Assembly: GCA_021234155.1 (NCBI GenBank)
Contig: JAJEKV010000062.1
Location: 6,354,432 to 6,418,431 of the forward strand
DNA length: 64,000 nt
Reading direction: 5' to 3'
Source of the DNA: Isoetes taiwanensis
Lineage: Eukaryota; Streptophyta; Lycopodiopsida; Isoetales; Isoetaceae
The notes under the pieces were generated by a model that did no database searches, was not told the DNA's origin, and saw nothing but the letters and a program-made list of their open reading frames with translations. This document shows, one piece after another, positions 20,530-30,999 of the stretch. Within the stretch, counting starts at the first letter, position 1, and every line of letters starts with the position of its first letter. The position numbers and the translations under genes are program-made.

Positions 20530-20884
20530 GTAGCGCATGATGCAGTAAGATAGCTATTGAAAGGGCAAAGGCTCATGCAAGAAGCGCGGTGGTAGCGATG
20601 ATTCCGTGAAGATGAACGAAAACGCGCTTACCCAACCCACGATCAGGAATTGCCGGCGGTTGTCGTGGCATTAAGAATTTGGAGGCACTAACTTTTTGGG
20701 AAGAAAGTTCCAATTGGATACTGCACCATCGAGCCTCCAAAGATGTATTTACGCTAACCACACCTCAACCCGAGGGCAAGAGAAGGTGGATGGAGTTCCT
20801 TGAAGAGTATGACTTTGATATAGTCTACAAGCCGTGGAAGCTCAACGTGGTAGCGATGCGCTTTCAAGGCATCCCCGACAACTA
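20530..20884 (+). pseudogene. Gypsy RNase H domain remnant
   Basis: Fragments AYPTHDQELPAVVVALRIW and RRWMEFLEEYDFDIVYKPWK correspond to the helix and end of the RNase H/connection region of gypsy polyproteins (typically ...YDQELLAIVxAL and RWxxFLxEYDFxIxYxPGK). Frames change between them. Confidence 0.75.
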
Positions 20885-21059
20885 GAGTGCATTGCAATGC
20901 AATTTCGACGCTCTCCAAATGACTTTGGTAAGAAGATGAGTCCTTGCCAACGGATGTGGATTTCGTGGAAGTATGGGCAAGCCTCTCTAGGGAGGCTAGA
21001 AACGTATAAGGAGCGGGAAGCCTTTAAACATTATAAGAAGGAAGGCAACCTGTTATACC

Positions 21060-21790
21060 ATAAGAACAAGTTGTGCGCACTCGATCATCAGTGTAAGGAA
21101 ATTGATCCTCCATGACACGCGACAACAGCCCAATAGCTGGCCATCGCGGGATTCATGAAAACATATTTCAAAGTGCGCACAGCTATTATTGGCCAGAATG
21201 AAGAAGCAAGTAGCTTCGCTACATCGTGGAATGTCGGCTATGTCGTGACAGACGGCGAGCATGCCGAATTCCAGGAGCATTAGAGCCATTAGCGATTGCC
21301 AAACGCTAGTGGGGAGGTGATCAACATGGATTTCATCACGTGGCTTCCAAGAACAAGAAGAGGAAAGGATGCATTGATGGTAGTGGTCGACAAGTTGTCA
21401 AAAGATGGCACATTTTGTGCCTTGCGTGACCACGATACTGGCTATGGATACTGAGAAAGCTCTTCACCAAAGAGATCTTAGGGGCTTCATGGCATGCCAA
21501 GGAGATTATCTCCCGGCGAGGGGATCGAAGTTTATGAGTGCCTTTCTCGCAAGACCTCTTTGGCGACCATTTAGGCGAAACTATCCATGAGCACGGGCGT
21601 ATCATCCTCGACGGATGGCCAAACGGAGCGGACCAACAGGATTTTGGAAGACATGCTACTAAACTATGTCGGAATAAACAAGGTATGTGGGAAGAATTTA
21701 TTCACTTGGTGGAGTTTGCATACAATAGCACCAAGCAGGAATCATCCCAAATGTCGCCAGTTTATGATTAATTACGGCTATCGCTAACTC
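21060..21790 (+). pseudogene. Gypsy integrase domain
   Basis: GHRGIHENIF then SAHSYYWPE at about 21,140-21,200 represents the HHCC zinc-binding module. NMDFITWLPRTRRGKDALMV at about 21,325-21,380 contains the first catalytic Asp region, continued by MAHFVPC. SSTDGQTERTNRILEDMLL at about 21,605-21,660 is the conserved integrase segment that in intact elements carries the catalytic Glu (as in DGQTER.N). Several frame slips make it inactive as read. Confidence 0.85.
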
Positions 21791-22199
21791 GGACACTTGG
21801 CACAATCCAGGTGTCAAAAGTAGAGGTTTCCACAGCAGATGTTGACCGATATGCAGCAGCTCGTGGAAGAAGTTCGAGGATATCCGCTAGCAGCAAGAAG
21901 TCTGCAGTAAGAGCATCGCCGACAAGCATCGAAATGAGAGTTCAAAGTTGAGATGATGTTTGGCTCAAGATCAAGGTCAAGCAAGCTGGCTCAAGCGGGA
22001 ATAGGGAATTGCAAGAAGCTTGCTCCAAGGTGGCTGGACCTTCGTAATAGTCAAGAGAGTAGGTAATCAATCCTACAAGCTAGACTTGCCAAAGACACCT
22101 AAAGATTCATAAGGTCTTCCACGTGAGTTTGTTGAAGAAGCACACTCCAAATCCGCACGAAGTCTTGGACACTCCAACGTTGTTGGAAATGACAGAGGA

Positions 22200-22400
22200 G
22201 CATTTGGAAATAATTCCGAATTGATTCTTGATAAAGCTTTCAAGAAAAACAAGGAGGTCGGAGTTCCTCCAATATTTGGTTAAGTGGAAACACTTACCGG
22301 TGGGAAGACGCCGACGTGGGTACTTAAGAAAGATCTAATAAAGCAAAGCACCAAGTTTATGGAGCAATGGGGACGGCAAAGTCATCTCGAAGAAATCGCC
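22200..22400 (+). pseudogene. Chromodomain-like C-terminus of gypsy integrase
   Basis: YLVKWKHLP at about 22,273-22,300, followed after a slip by WVLKKDLIKQSTKFMEQWG-like residues, resembles the integrase-fused chromodomain of plant chromoviruses (YLVKWKG...W). Chromodomains bias insertion toward particular histone marks, which is suggestive in an element that also encodes an H3-like protein. The call rests on a short motif. Confidence 0.5.
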
Positions 22401-22409
22401 GGTATGTCG

Positions 22410-23300
22410 ATTTGTGTAGATTAATTCTTGTATAGTTAAGATTAATTCACGATGCAACCTATGCTAGGTATGTGTCGCATGCGTTGTTACCGGATGATGG
22501 GACCACTATGGTGATCTCTAGGGCGTGGGTGTAATGTCAATGTAGGCATGACCGCGTTTCGCTTTGGATGAGTGGAAGGTAGATTAGAAAGTCTACTACG
22601 TCCCACTAAGTAGACGACCTCGAGAGAAAGGAGGTCATTAAGGAATGCACCGATAGGAAAAGCACCTCTAGCCCCATATATGCTTTGATAGGAGGAATCA
22701 GGCCTTCACGCCCCATATCTGGGAAGGACCTATCCTCCATTTGGGCAACTAGGGTGTAGGCATGAGCTGCATATAGGCATATAGGCTGTCTGCCTCCACG
22801 GCCATAATGGAAGATTCACCCTCTTCCTACAGCAGGAGATTAGCCATGCATCCATGTAGATAGGTGGGTGGTCACCATATAACCAAAATTTTATTAATAA
22901 CTAAAATGGTACTAACGTAGTGTCGACTGCAGCCAATAGAGCGCCTCGGGAGGGCAAGGAGGTCGAAGTTCTGAAGACTTGCAACACAAATTTTGTTGGA
23001 ATGTGTTGCAAGGAATGAAGAGTACCTCGAACAATAATGTTAGACATGAAATGTTAAAATTTTGATAAACTTAATTATCGTGATAAGTAAAACTATCGAA
23101 AGTAACTTGCTTAAAGATGTTATGAATTGATAAGTTATTTCATAATATAATGGCGTGATAATGTTCTAAAAAATATTACCTTAAGGTAATCTTAATAAAA
23201 ATGTGTAAGCATTATAGTAGTTTATCGTATGTATCGGGTTGATTGCGGGTTAGGATGATCCCAAGGTGGGGAGACCCACGTCGTCGGGCGGCATCATTTC
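22410..23300 (+). other. Non-coding 3' region of gypsy element
   Basis: No open frame of note. It contains gcatataggcatatagg-type short repeats, AT-rich stretches and an early duplicate of the polypurine motif (aaggtggggaga at about 23,261). Confidence 0.6.
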
Positions 23301-23313
23301 AAGGTGGGGAGAA
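23301..23313 (+). other. Polypurine tract
   Basis: AAGGTGGGGAGAA directly abuts the TGTGGCG start of the right LTR. It is the plus-strand primer for reverse transcription. Confidence 0.88.
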
Positions 23314-24951
23314 TGTGGCGTTCGGTGACAAAGATAACGGTCCCGGGGCGTATCGCATCTTATCTTGCCCACGCCGCAGCATTACCCGCCGCCGAGGCGG
23401 CGTGCGGCCACACATGTAGCCAAGTGGGTAGCCCCTAGGGGGCAACTTGCTAAGAATGTGCATTTAGTATTAATGTGCACATTTACCAATGTACACATTA
23501 ATGTGGGCACACAATTCCATGTGGACACTTTTATACCAAGTGGGTTATACCCAAGTGTGCAATTAATGTGCACATTTACCAATGTACACATTAATGTGGG
23601 CACACTTTTCCATGTGGGCACATTTTGCCACCTAGACATTAAAGGCAAGTGGGCCCATTCCCAATTATCCCACATGCCTAAAGGGGATAATTGGAAACCC
23701 TAGCCAACCCCTTGTCTATTTAAGAAGGGAAACCCTAACTTGCCCATTTTTCGTTTCTAGGGTTTTAGAGCTCTGTTTTGGTTGCCTCAAGAGCCAAAAC
23801 TGCCTCCCAGACTCTGCCTGAGAGAATTGCACCATTAGTTTCCCTTGATTCGAGTGTTTCAGCGAGGGATGGCCGAACTCACTTCACCCTATTTCAGTCA
23901 TAGAATCAAAAAAGAGGGTTTAGCCTATTAAATTGCCCATAGCAGCCTTCTAGATCTCTAGATACGGACTCTAACTAAAGAACCTAACTCTATGATATAG
24001 ATTAGATATAGTTCTTTAGTTCTTCGGTGATGTATTTGGATGATGTATCTCTATGAACTCCTTGTATTGGGAAGGGGGTTAGAGACCTAAAGCTTGGTAG
24101 TAGATCCTCCTAGATTAGCCTCTCTAGCACACTATAGATTCGACTGTGCATAAGAACCACACAGGTTGTGGGTGAAAGGGCCGACGGCTAAGAAGGAGAT
24201 TCATGTTACGACTCTGAAGCCATCCCTCCGGGTGTGTAAGGCCTACCGGGGATCATAGTGACTAGGTCTAATGGCTTACCACTGAGTGTGGGGGTAGGGC
24301 ATGGACTCGACACCGTGAAGTGGTGTACACTTTCCAGTGGGTTCGGTCGAATACACGGGCGGTGGCCCTCTAGTCACCTTGAGTCGGCATGATGATCTTC
24401 TCGGAGGGAGTGATCCCTTCCCCGCCCCATCGAACCGGGAGGATGAGACCTGGGAATAGCCCCTTTGGCTATGCATCCGGGGCTCTGATCGAGGTCCCGA
24501 CACTTTTCACCTACTCGCAAAGTGTGCAATGGGAGGGGCGGATGGAGTGGACAACCCTATGCCATGTTCATATGCCCAAATCCATTGTCATGAATTCGGG
24601 CACCGCAATGAACTCGGAGACCCAAGCCGCCGGGTCATCCCCTCGAAGCCCCGAGCCTTGGGTAGGACTCCCCCATATGTATTGTGCTCACCTTGTTTAT
24701 GCAGATGTGATGGACCACCCTTCGAGGTGGGTATGTGCTTATGTTATATACCGACATGTATGTTTACGCCCGCAGACTAGGTAAGCCCCGAGGGAGACGG
24801 GGTAAAATGACCCCTTCACTCTTCCCAATGGAACCCCGCCCTAATTTGCGGTGTCATGTGGAGGGCCCTCAGACGGGCATAGAGCTGGTATGGGGATGAA
24901 CTCTGTTTGTATACGGTGATGAGTGCGCCGTATCTGAATAGGGACGCCGCG
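23314..24951 (+). repeat. Right LTR of gypsy element
   Basis: It starts TGTGGCG and matches the left LTR over nearly its whole length. Its first 85 bp and its last bases (gacgccgcg against gacgtcaca) are the most divergent parts. Many internal mismatches coincide with CAG or CTG in one copy. Confidence 0.88.
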
Positions 24952-26970
24952 AACCTCCCTTTGTATTTTTATGCTGTAATTCTCGCAAAAATCAATTACG
25001 AAACAATGGTGCCATCTTGGATATTGTCCAGCAACTCACGAATTGCATGGCACGCCATCTAGCCCACAGAATTGTGTGGCGACGAATATCTTCAATGTGG
25101 AACATGATATGAAATGAAATCCTTCCTTTGCCGTTCTCTTGTAAGACAATCTAAGGGTGGCTTTGGTCCTTTCTTTTTTTCCCCTTGCCATTTGAGGTCT
25201 CGTCTTGTCTTTGCGACTTGGCACGTGTCCCACCGACTTCCTTGGGTTTCTTACTTTTGTTTCCCTTCTTCTCAACTTCTGCTGCAGCTTCAGGCTGTGT
25301 CCCACCAGCTACCTTGGATTTCTTACTTTTGTTTCCCTTCTTCTCAACTTGTGCTGCAGCTTCAGGCTGTGTCCCACCAGCTACCTTGGATTTCTTACTT
25401 TTGTTTCTCTTCTTGGTGGCATTGGCTCTTTTCTTTCTGTTGCCACCTGGCACCTCCTTGGTAACTTTCGATGCGCAACTCCACCGACTTCTTTCTCCTC
25501 TTTGGAATCTGTAACAAGGTCTGTAGCATAAAACAGAAGATTAGCGCAAGTTGAAAGCACAAAAGCAGTATTCATCGGATGACAGCACATATCAGCATGT
25601 TTCAGCATGCAATAAAGAGAGTATTACCTTTTCAAACGTCTTCCATTCAAGCAAGAACTCATGATTCTCTCTTTCTCTTGGACATATAGGAAGAGTTTTT
25701 ATGCCACGCCGACATGTCCGCATCAAGCGTCATGTTTATGTCATTCTTCACCCTCGCTCTTGTTGCAAAACCATGACCTTCGAGCTCGGTTGGTTGAGTC
25801 ATATATACGTTGGTGGCCGAGACACTTCTCACCAGTCCACGAGACCTCGCAGTGCACTTGCACTCTTCACCACGAAATAGTTTTCGGTGACCTTAATGCA
25901 TTCGGGCTACCACGGCATACTCCAACTTCATATGGTATATGCAACAACAGGTTTCCCTTTTCTCGATACTTTCTTTATATAAATAGGCTTCAACTTCTCA
26001 AAGCCTTTAAGCAAACAGGTGTTAGGATGTGCCTTTTTGTATTGTTGAAATAGCCGAGTTTGAATGGTGGCCGTTGGTTAGAAATATTTATGCAATAAGG
26101 GCAAAAAAAAATTTGTATGGAAACTTATACAGTGTGACCTCCATAAAGTCACGGGGGATAAGAAATTGAAGCCCTGACTCTCCAAACGGTGTTCACAACA
26201 TCTTTCTTGCAAGGAGAGACTGCTATTTTGTTTCAATTCTGATATGCTTTGCTTGCGGGGATGAGAGAATCGCACCTCAACCTCCTTTGGAAGCTAGACC
26301 ACGGACCATTTCCAAGAACGGCTTCCGATTTTCTTAATGCAGCAGTTGCAATTGTTGACCTCATGCAACCTATCATAAGAAATATTGCACATTAATCAAT
26401 GAACATATCCCCCAAAGATCACTTTCAGATACAAGCACTTAAAAGCATGAAGAAGCACAGGCATGAAAGCAAGAATTAGATGTACCTAACAGCCCTGCCA
26501 TAGTGGAATTGCATCTCGATTTTGTGGAAGAAGCCATCACCAGTGTCGAGGTTCTGGCTCTCCAAATATCATGGTTCCTTTGCCTCTTTGTGGCTGCCAT
26601 TGTCTGTTTCAAGTTGTTGAGCAGCACCCCCGCTGCCTTGCACTCCTTTGGATTTGGCAAAATTCCGTGTTGAGATTTCCATTTCGTGGTGATGAACCAC
26701 CCTCTTCATCACATCGGCCTTGAGTTCGGGTGAATGCTTTTTGGTGAGCTTGTTGAAGTAATCAACTACAAGCTTGGCTATTTCTTGCCTGCGTCTCGTG
26801 CTCAGATCCTCCCGTTCAACCGCTGCTTTCCTCATCTTATTCCGTAATCTGTATTCTCTCTTTCTCTCTGCATCCAATTTCTTGTAAATTGCAGAGGAAA
26901 CTGGATCTTCACGCGATATTTCCTGTGTTGCATTGACATCCAACAAACGGAACATCGTATTGGAATTCAT
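24952..26970 (-). pseudogene. DDE-type transposase, 5' part (several exons)
   Basis: This is the upstream half of the transposase, continuing the 10,363-11,652 fragment across the gypsy insertion. A start is likely at 26,970 (MNSNTMFRLLDV), followed by a highly charged coiled segment (AERKREYRLRNKMRKAAVER). A donor-like AG|GTACATC is at about 26,483 and an acceptor at about 26,370. A further exon ends EFLLEWKTFEK|GTAATA at about 25,629. The next exon carries Lys-rich repeats, then CHAIRELLDNIQDGTIVS and, after a slip, VIDFCENYS at about 24,990. The last is the conserved DFxENY block that precedes SDG in this family and probably holds the first catalytic Asp. The exon structure is approximate. 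Confidence 0.65.
25225..25430 (-). repeat. Coding minisatellite in transposase exon
   Basis: Three tandem units of about 66-69 bp encode variants of KSKKSKVAGGTQPEAAAQVE (the last unit diverges after GGT). The array sits in frame just upstream of the catalytic region and would give a basic, flexible linker. Confidence 0.8.
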
Positions 26971-27313
26971 TAGGCCGAAAGTCCAATGTTAAACGTGTGA
27001 TTGCCTCCAGGCCGGTATCAGGGAGCGCCATGAAATTCCTGAGAGAGGGAGAATAAGTGAATTGGAGGGAGAATTTTCGCGGGCCATGAGGTCGTGGTAG
27101 TTCTGGGCTCGATCGAATTTGCAACGTACTACCACTCGCGCAAAAATCCAGCCAAAATCCCACAATCATTTTCCTAACGGTTCGTTGGTGAGGTGGACGT
27201 GTGAGTACATGAAGGGCGTCAAAAATATGACGGGCAGTTACGCCCACCAGCACCCAAATTAAGCAAAAGCAGGGGTGATTTAAGCGGGCTAAAACCCTGC
27301 TATAAGCATGCTA

Positions 27314-27337
27314 CAAGCATGCGTCCAGACGCATGCT
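27314..27337. repeat. Subterminal hairpin, right transposon end
   Basis: aagcatgcgtc and gacgcatgctt form a perfect 11-bp stem with a 2-nt loop directly inside the right TIR. Confidence 0.8.
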
Positions 27338-27365
27338 TTTGATACCCACCAGCATACTTTTACCC
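27338..27365. repeat. Right terminal inverted repeat of DNA transposon
   Basis: It is the reverse complement of 6,353-6,380 with one mismatch and is followed by ATCT. Confidence 0.88.
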
Positions 27366-27589
27366 ATCTCTATTAATTACAGATCTCCTGTGATCCATTG
27401 CGCATGGGAAGTCCATGCAAGATGCCTTCGTGAAGCAACTCAAATATCTGAGAGATGATCTCTGCCACATTTGTCATTAGCAATGGCACCAATGGCCAAC
27501 ACTGACAAATGTCGTGGCTTACCAAAAATAATGCAGAAGACTCTCCTTGGAAATGACATCACAGTGAACAGAATAATAAAGACTTGACA

Positions 27590-29250
27590 TTGGCTGTGAA
27601 CTGTGCATCAAATCCAAGGTGTAAGAGACACTTTTTAGATTAATCCAATCAACACTGTCATATGCCTTTGAAAGATTCAACTTCAAGTAAACAATCTCAT
27701 AAGCCTAGAATCTCACCCATATATATGCTCACATCTATTGCCGGTACATTCTTAAAATACAATGCGGCAAGAAAACTGATTATTTGTAGAAAGTATAATT
27801 TATAATCAATAATAATGTCACGAAGCTTTTCGACATAGATTTTAGCAAGATCTTGTGACGATGTAATCGAACGTTCGTCAAAAATTGAGGTGGGCTCCTT
27901 ACATTAGGAGATGCAGCTCGGGTTAAGAATTGTATCTAATTATCTTTGCATTTTAAAGTTAGTAAAGGCATCGTGCACATCACCTCAAACCAAGCCCAAT
28001 ACTCAATTCCAGAGCATTTACCTTGCATCAAAGGAGAGGTAGCATCCGGCCAAATCATTGAGAGTAAGTTCAACTACCAAATTAGCCTTCTGCTCTTCAG
28101 AAACATTGGGATAAACCTTTGTAAGCAATGTGTCTTGAAATTTTTGTTGGAACGCGTTAAAGAATGCAGAAAAATGATCATGCACAAAATTCTTAAGCTC
28201 CTCCAAATCAGAAGTGAGAGGACGATCTGGAGCCTGAAGAGATACCATAGCAGAAGCTTGTCTTCTGGCACTTGCATCTCGGCCGAAAAAACTTGTACGA
28301 TGATCTCCCTCTGTAAATATAGCCTTAACTCAGAGGTTAATAAACCAGCTCAGACTCTATCTGCAGAGTGCTAGTTAGAATGCCGATTCTATTTGCCGAA
28401 TGCTAGCCAGAATCTACTTTTCCAATTGGTTGTCTAAAGGAAGACGCCTTTAGATTCCTTTGATATGCAATGGCCCACTCACGGCCACAACCCTTGGCAA
28501 AGGATTTTACCACTATGCTGATAAGACGCCTTTAGATTCCTTTGATATGCAATGGCCCATTCACGGCCACAACCCTTAGCAAAGGATTTTACCACTGCAA
28601 ATGCATCAACAATAGCTGTCAATCCTTTTCGTCTAGAAAATGCAGGTGACCCAGCTTGTTTATAACCCGCTTGGAATTCCTCATCCTTCAAGTTAGATAC
28701 ATTTAATTTGAAAACTTTTACACCTGCTATGTGCAATATCTGGAGCAGAAGAATAGGATTGTAGATTATGATTTGAAATAGGAACTTGGTTTTTTCGATA
28801 TATGCATGCCCATACCAAAGCATTATAATACCCCCTTATCATATCTTGCATATCCTTCCATCCCCTAAACCAGCCATTGCACCAAGAAACAGTCCCCATC
28901 TAATTTATAAATCTACTTTTATCAGCCCTCGCCAATTTTTCATGTTCAAAACCCCAACATTTTCGAATTCATTTATCACAATTGTGACTTCAATTTCAAT
29001 CATGTTAAAGTTCCCCACTAGCAACCAAGTCACATGAGCACCCGTGATTGAACCAGCTTTAAATGTAGTCCAAATGCAGATATCTATTGTGAACATAAAG
29101 ATTTATAAGACCCCGCTTCTTGTGCCTTGTCAAACCACTTAGTAATGAATAGATGAATGTGACTGTTACATCGTGTTGCAACTCTTGGCATGTCATTTTT
29201 CTTGCACTTATGTTCTTGTAAACATAAAAATTCCAATTCAACCTAGGAAT
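27590..29250 (-). pseudogene. Decayed LINE (endonuclease and RT remnants)
   Basis: Read on the minus strand: INLYVHNRYLHLDYI and TWLLVGNFNMIE at about 29,000-29,110 match the APE-endonuclease motifs INVYAP and GDFN. SSLKDEEF-like linker sequence follows, then LEELKNFVHDHFSAFF at about 28,150-28,210. DLAKIYVEKLRDIIIDYK and QIISFLAAL at about 27,740-27,850 match the RT fingers segment (KIlAxRL ... QxxFL). YLKLNLSKAYDSVDWINL at about 27,640-27,690 is the catalytic LDxxKAYD block, with Asn replacing the usual Asp. There are many stops and an internal tandem duplication. It is an old L1-class copy, lacking the YADD part and 3' end. Confidence 0.72.
28441..28597. repeat. Tandem duplication, 82-bp unit
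   Basis: The block aagacgcctttagattcctt... at 28,441-28,522 is repeated at 28,523-28,597 with only a few differences. It lies inside the LINE remnant. Confidence 0.85.
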
Positions 29251-29259
29251 AACTATACT

Positions 29260-30390
29260 AGTTATAGTCTAAAAAAAGAAGCAACACCTCTAACATTCCA
29301 CCCCCTAACGTTTGCGAGAGGGTCCGGTGGTCCATGCTCCAATCCATACAAACCAATATAAGCATGTAACTTATTCTCTATTTGATTTTGTTCTGTGTTG
29401 CCTTGATATCCACAAGGCACCCAAAAATTTATCTATCATAATTAACCACAAAAACACTATGATAGTACTTTTTTAAAAAAGCCACTTATTATAGTGGTTT
29501 TCACAATGAGATTGTAGTTTCCGCATGCTAGTTTTGTATTCGATATGGTTTTTTAAACCGATGAGGGTCTTCATTAAGGTTTTAATATCAGCTAGCCATC
29601 TCGTGGTGGGTAATTATGCAGTTTGCAACATTGAGAGTAGGAAAGAAATGTTTAATGGTTTTTTTTGAATATATGGATGGTTTTGGGAGCAGTATTAACT
29701 ATAAATACTTCAATGTTTTTATAGTTTTGACAAGATCTTACCATTTATGGTTTTGCATCATGATATTCTATGCTAATACAACTTGCCTAATTGTTAGTGG
29801 TTTTTTCTTTGGTGAGATCTTTTTCATTTGTGTTTTTGTTCTCGCTTTTTAAGCAAACATGACGTTGAATTGCTAGTGGTTTTTTTTTTTTTTTTTACTA
29901 GAGCATTTAATGGCTAGAGCATGCCTTTTACCAAACACACTATAGTCTAACGTATATGGCTCCCCCACTTATACTTGAATCCTTGATAAATTTCTAACTA
30001 TTTAGTGTTGACATGTTTAGCACTACCAGCCAATAAGTTACGCCATGAATATTTTAAAATTTATCTGTAGAACAAATTCATATAACTTCATGACCCTGTT
30101 TATCTTACAAATGGTAAAATAGCCCTGTGATTTAGATTTCAGGCTAAGATAAACTATGGAAGTGTACTGCAACCTAGGGGACTATGGAAATAGACTCATG
30201 TATAAACCTCTGAGTTATATGAAATTAGTATCGATTCACAGTTTAACCTACTCTAGCCACTTGGTTTTCCACTAACACTTGGTATTTTACTTCATTCTAA
30301 TGTTCATTACTTCCAGACTTGGATATTTATAAACCCATGGTTTTATCTAAAGGGTTTTTTTAAAAAAAATCCCCTTTGAATTATTCGCTG
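29260..30390. other. AT-rich intergenic DNA
   Basis: No gene recognised. A T18-class homopolymer occurs at about 29,879-29,896, and scattered 'ctagtggttttt' motifs resemble those at 58,210-58,400, hinting at an old dispersed repeat. Confidence 0.45.
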
Positions 30391-30404
30391 GTGTAAGATA
30401 TGCA

Positions 30405-30987
30405 ATGGTAATGGAAGACGACCTAATCGGCGCCAAAGGCATTGCACAGTTATTGCAAAGGCATCGATTTCTACCCCAAATCCACAGCTGGCCGATTCAC
30501 TTCACTCCGGCACAAAGCCTAAGGTATGTGCGATTCCATTTGGGTCAGATATCTGCTTTTCGGTGGTGTAAGCGCCTTAAAGCCATAATAGGTATGACCG
30601 GCTTTGATTAGATCTGCTAGATTTCCCGCGTTTAGCACTGCCAATGAACAGTCTGGTTTAAGGACCATGTTTGAATCAAAATACGATTCTGAGGACAGCC
30701 CTTGTAGCACTGGATCAGATAACCCATTCTGGGAGGAAGAAGCACGCTGGGCTTTAGAAAACCCTGGATATTCATCTGATGAACTAAGCATAGATTTACA
30801 GCTGAGCAAAGAAGATATGGCACAAAAACGTGCTCTAAGTGATACACTAGATGCTGTTGTAAACAAGGAAGTCAGTGGAAAGGATAGGCAAATCCACAAA
30901 GGCAACAAGCAGAGTTACTATTCTTCTGCTAGCCATGTTCCTGAAACACAAGATGAGGATTATGGTGATGATGCAGACGATAATCAG
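30405..30987 (+). CDS. Two exons of an unidentified acidic protein
   Basis: Exon 1 (30,405-30,523) begins MVMEDDLIGAKGIAQLLQR and ends CTAAG|GTATGTG, a consensus donor. The acceptor gatctgctag precedes exon 2 at 30,621, which joins in phase (...SLR-FPAF...). Exon 2 runs 30,621-30,987 (ESKYDSEDSPCSTGSDNPFW, EEEARWALENPGYSSDE), ends acidic (DEDYGDDADDNQ) and stops at CAG|GTCTGA, a possible donor. About 162 residues are visible, acidic and probably disordered. No family was recognised. Its last exon ends in the same phase, and with the same Asn-Gln, as the Penelope-like exon ending at 33,364. It may therefore be an upstream exon of that element or of a host gene whose intron was invaded. Confidence 0.6.
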
Positions 30988-30999
30988 GTCTGATTGAGT

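Larger units (their letters stand above)
11653..24951 (+). mobile_element. Ty3/gypsy LTR retrotransposon carrying histone-like genes
   Basis: Two about 1.65-kb LTRs (11,653-13,309 and 23,314-about 24,951) flank an internal region with a primer-binding site, gag, protease, RT, RNase H, integrase and a chromodomain-like end in the Ty3/gypsy order. The element is inserted in the transposase gene of the surrounding DNA transposon. Between primer site and gag it carries two additional promoter-bearing cassettes, one coding for a histone H3-like protein. All pol frames are broken many times as read. Paired LTRs are alike except at CAG/CTG-rich spots, so the insertion may be young and much of the damage artefactual. 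I could not confirm a 5-bp target duplication: the left flank is ATTGT, but the right flank reads AACCT. Confidence 0.88.
6353..27365. mobile_element. Large DNA transposon with 28-bp TIRs, ATCT target duplication
   Basis: The left end (gggtgaaagtatgctggtgg...) and the right end read in reverse complement (gggtaaaagtatgctggtgg...) match over 28 bp with one difference. ATCT immediately flanks both ends (6,349-6,352 and 27,366-27,369), fitting a 4-bp target-site duplication. Just inside each TIR is a short hairpin: about 6,388-6,406 (ggtgctg/cagcacc) and about 27,314-27,337 (aagcatgcgtc/gacgcatgctt). Inside are a plus-strand RING-like gene, an FCP1-like phosphatase domain and a convergent minus-strand DDE-type transposase. 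A 13.3-kb gypsy element is nested within, so the original transposon was about 7.7 kb. Superfamily could not be assigned. The transposase belongs to a widespread eukaryotic group carrying SDG...QFK and HGKG..DG motifs. Confidence 0.85.
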
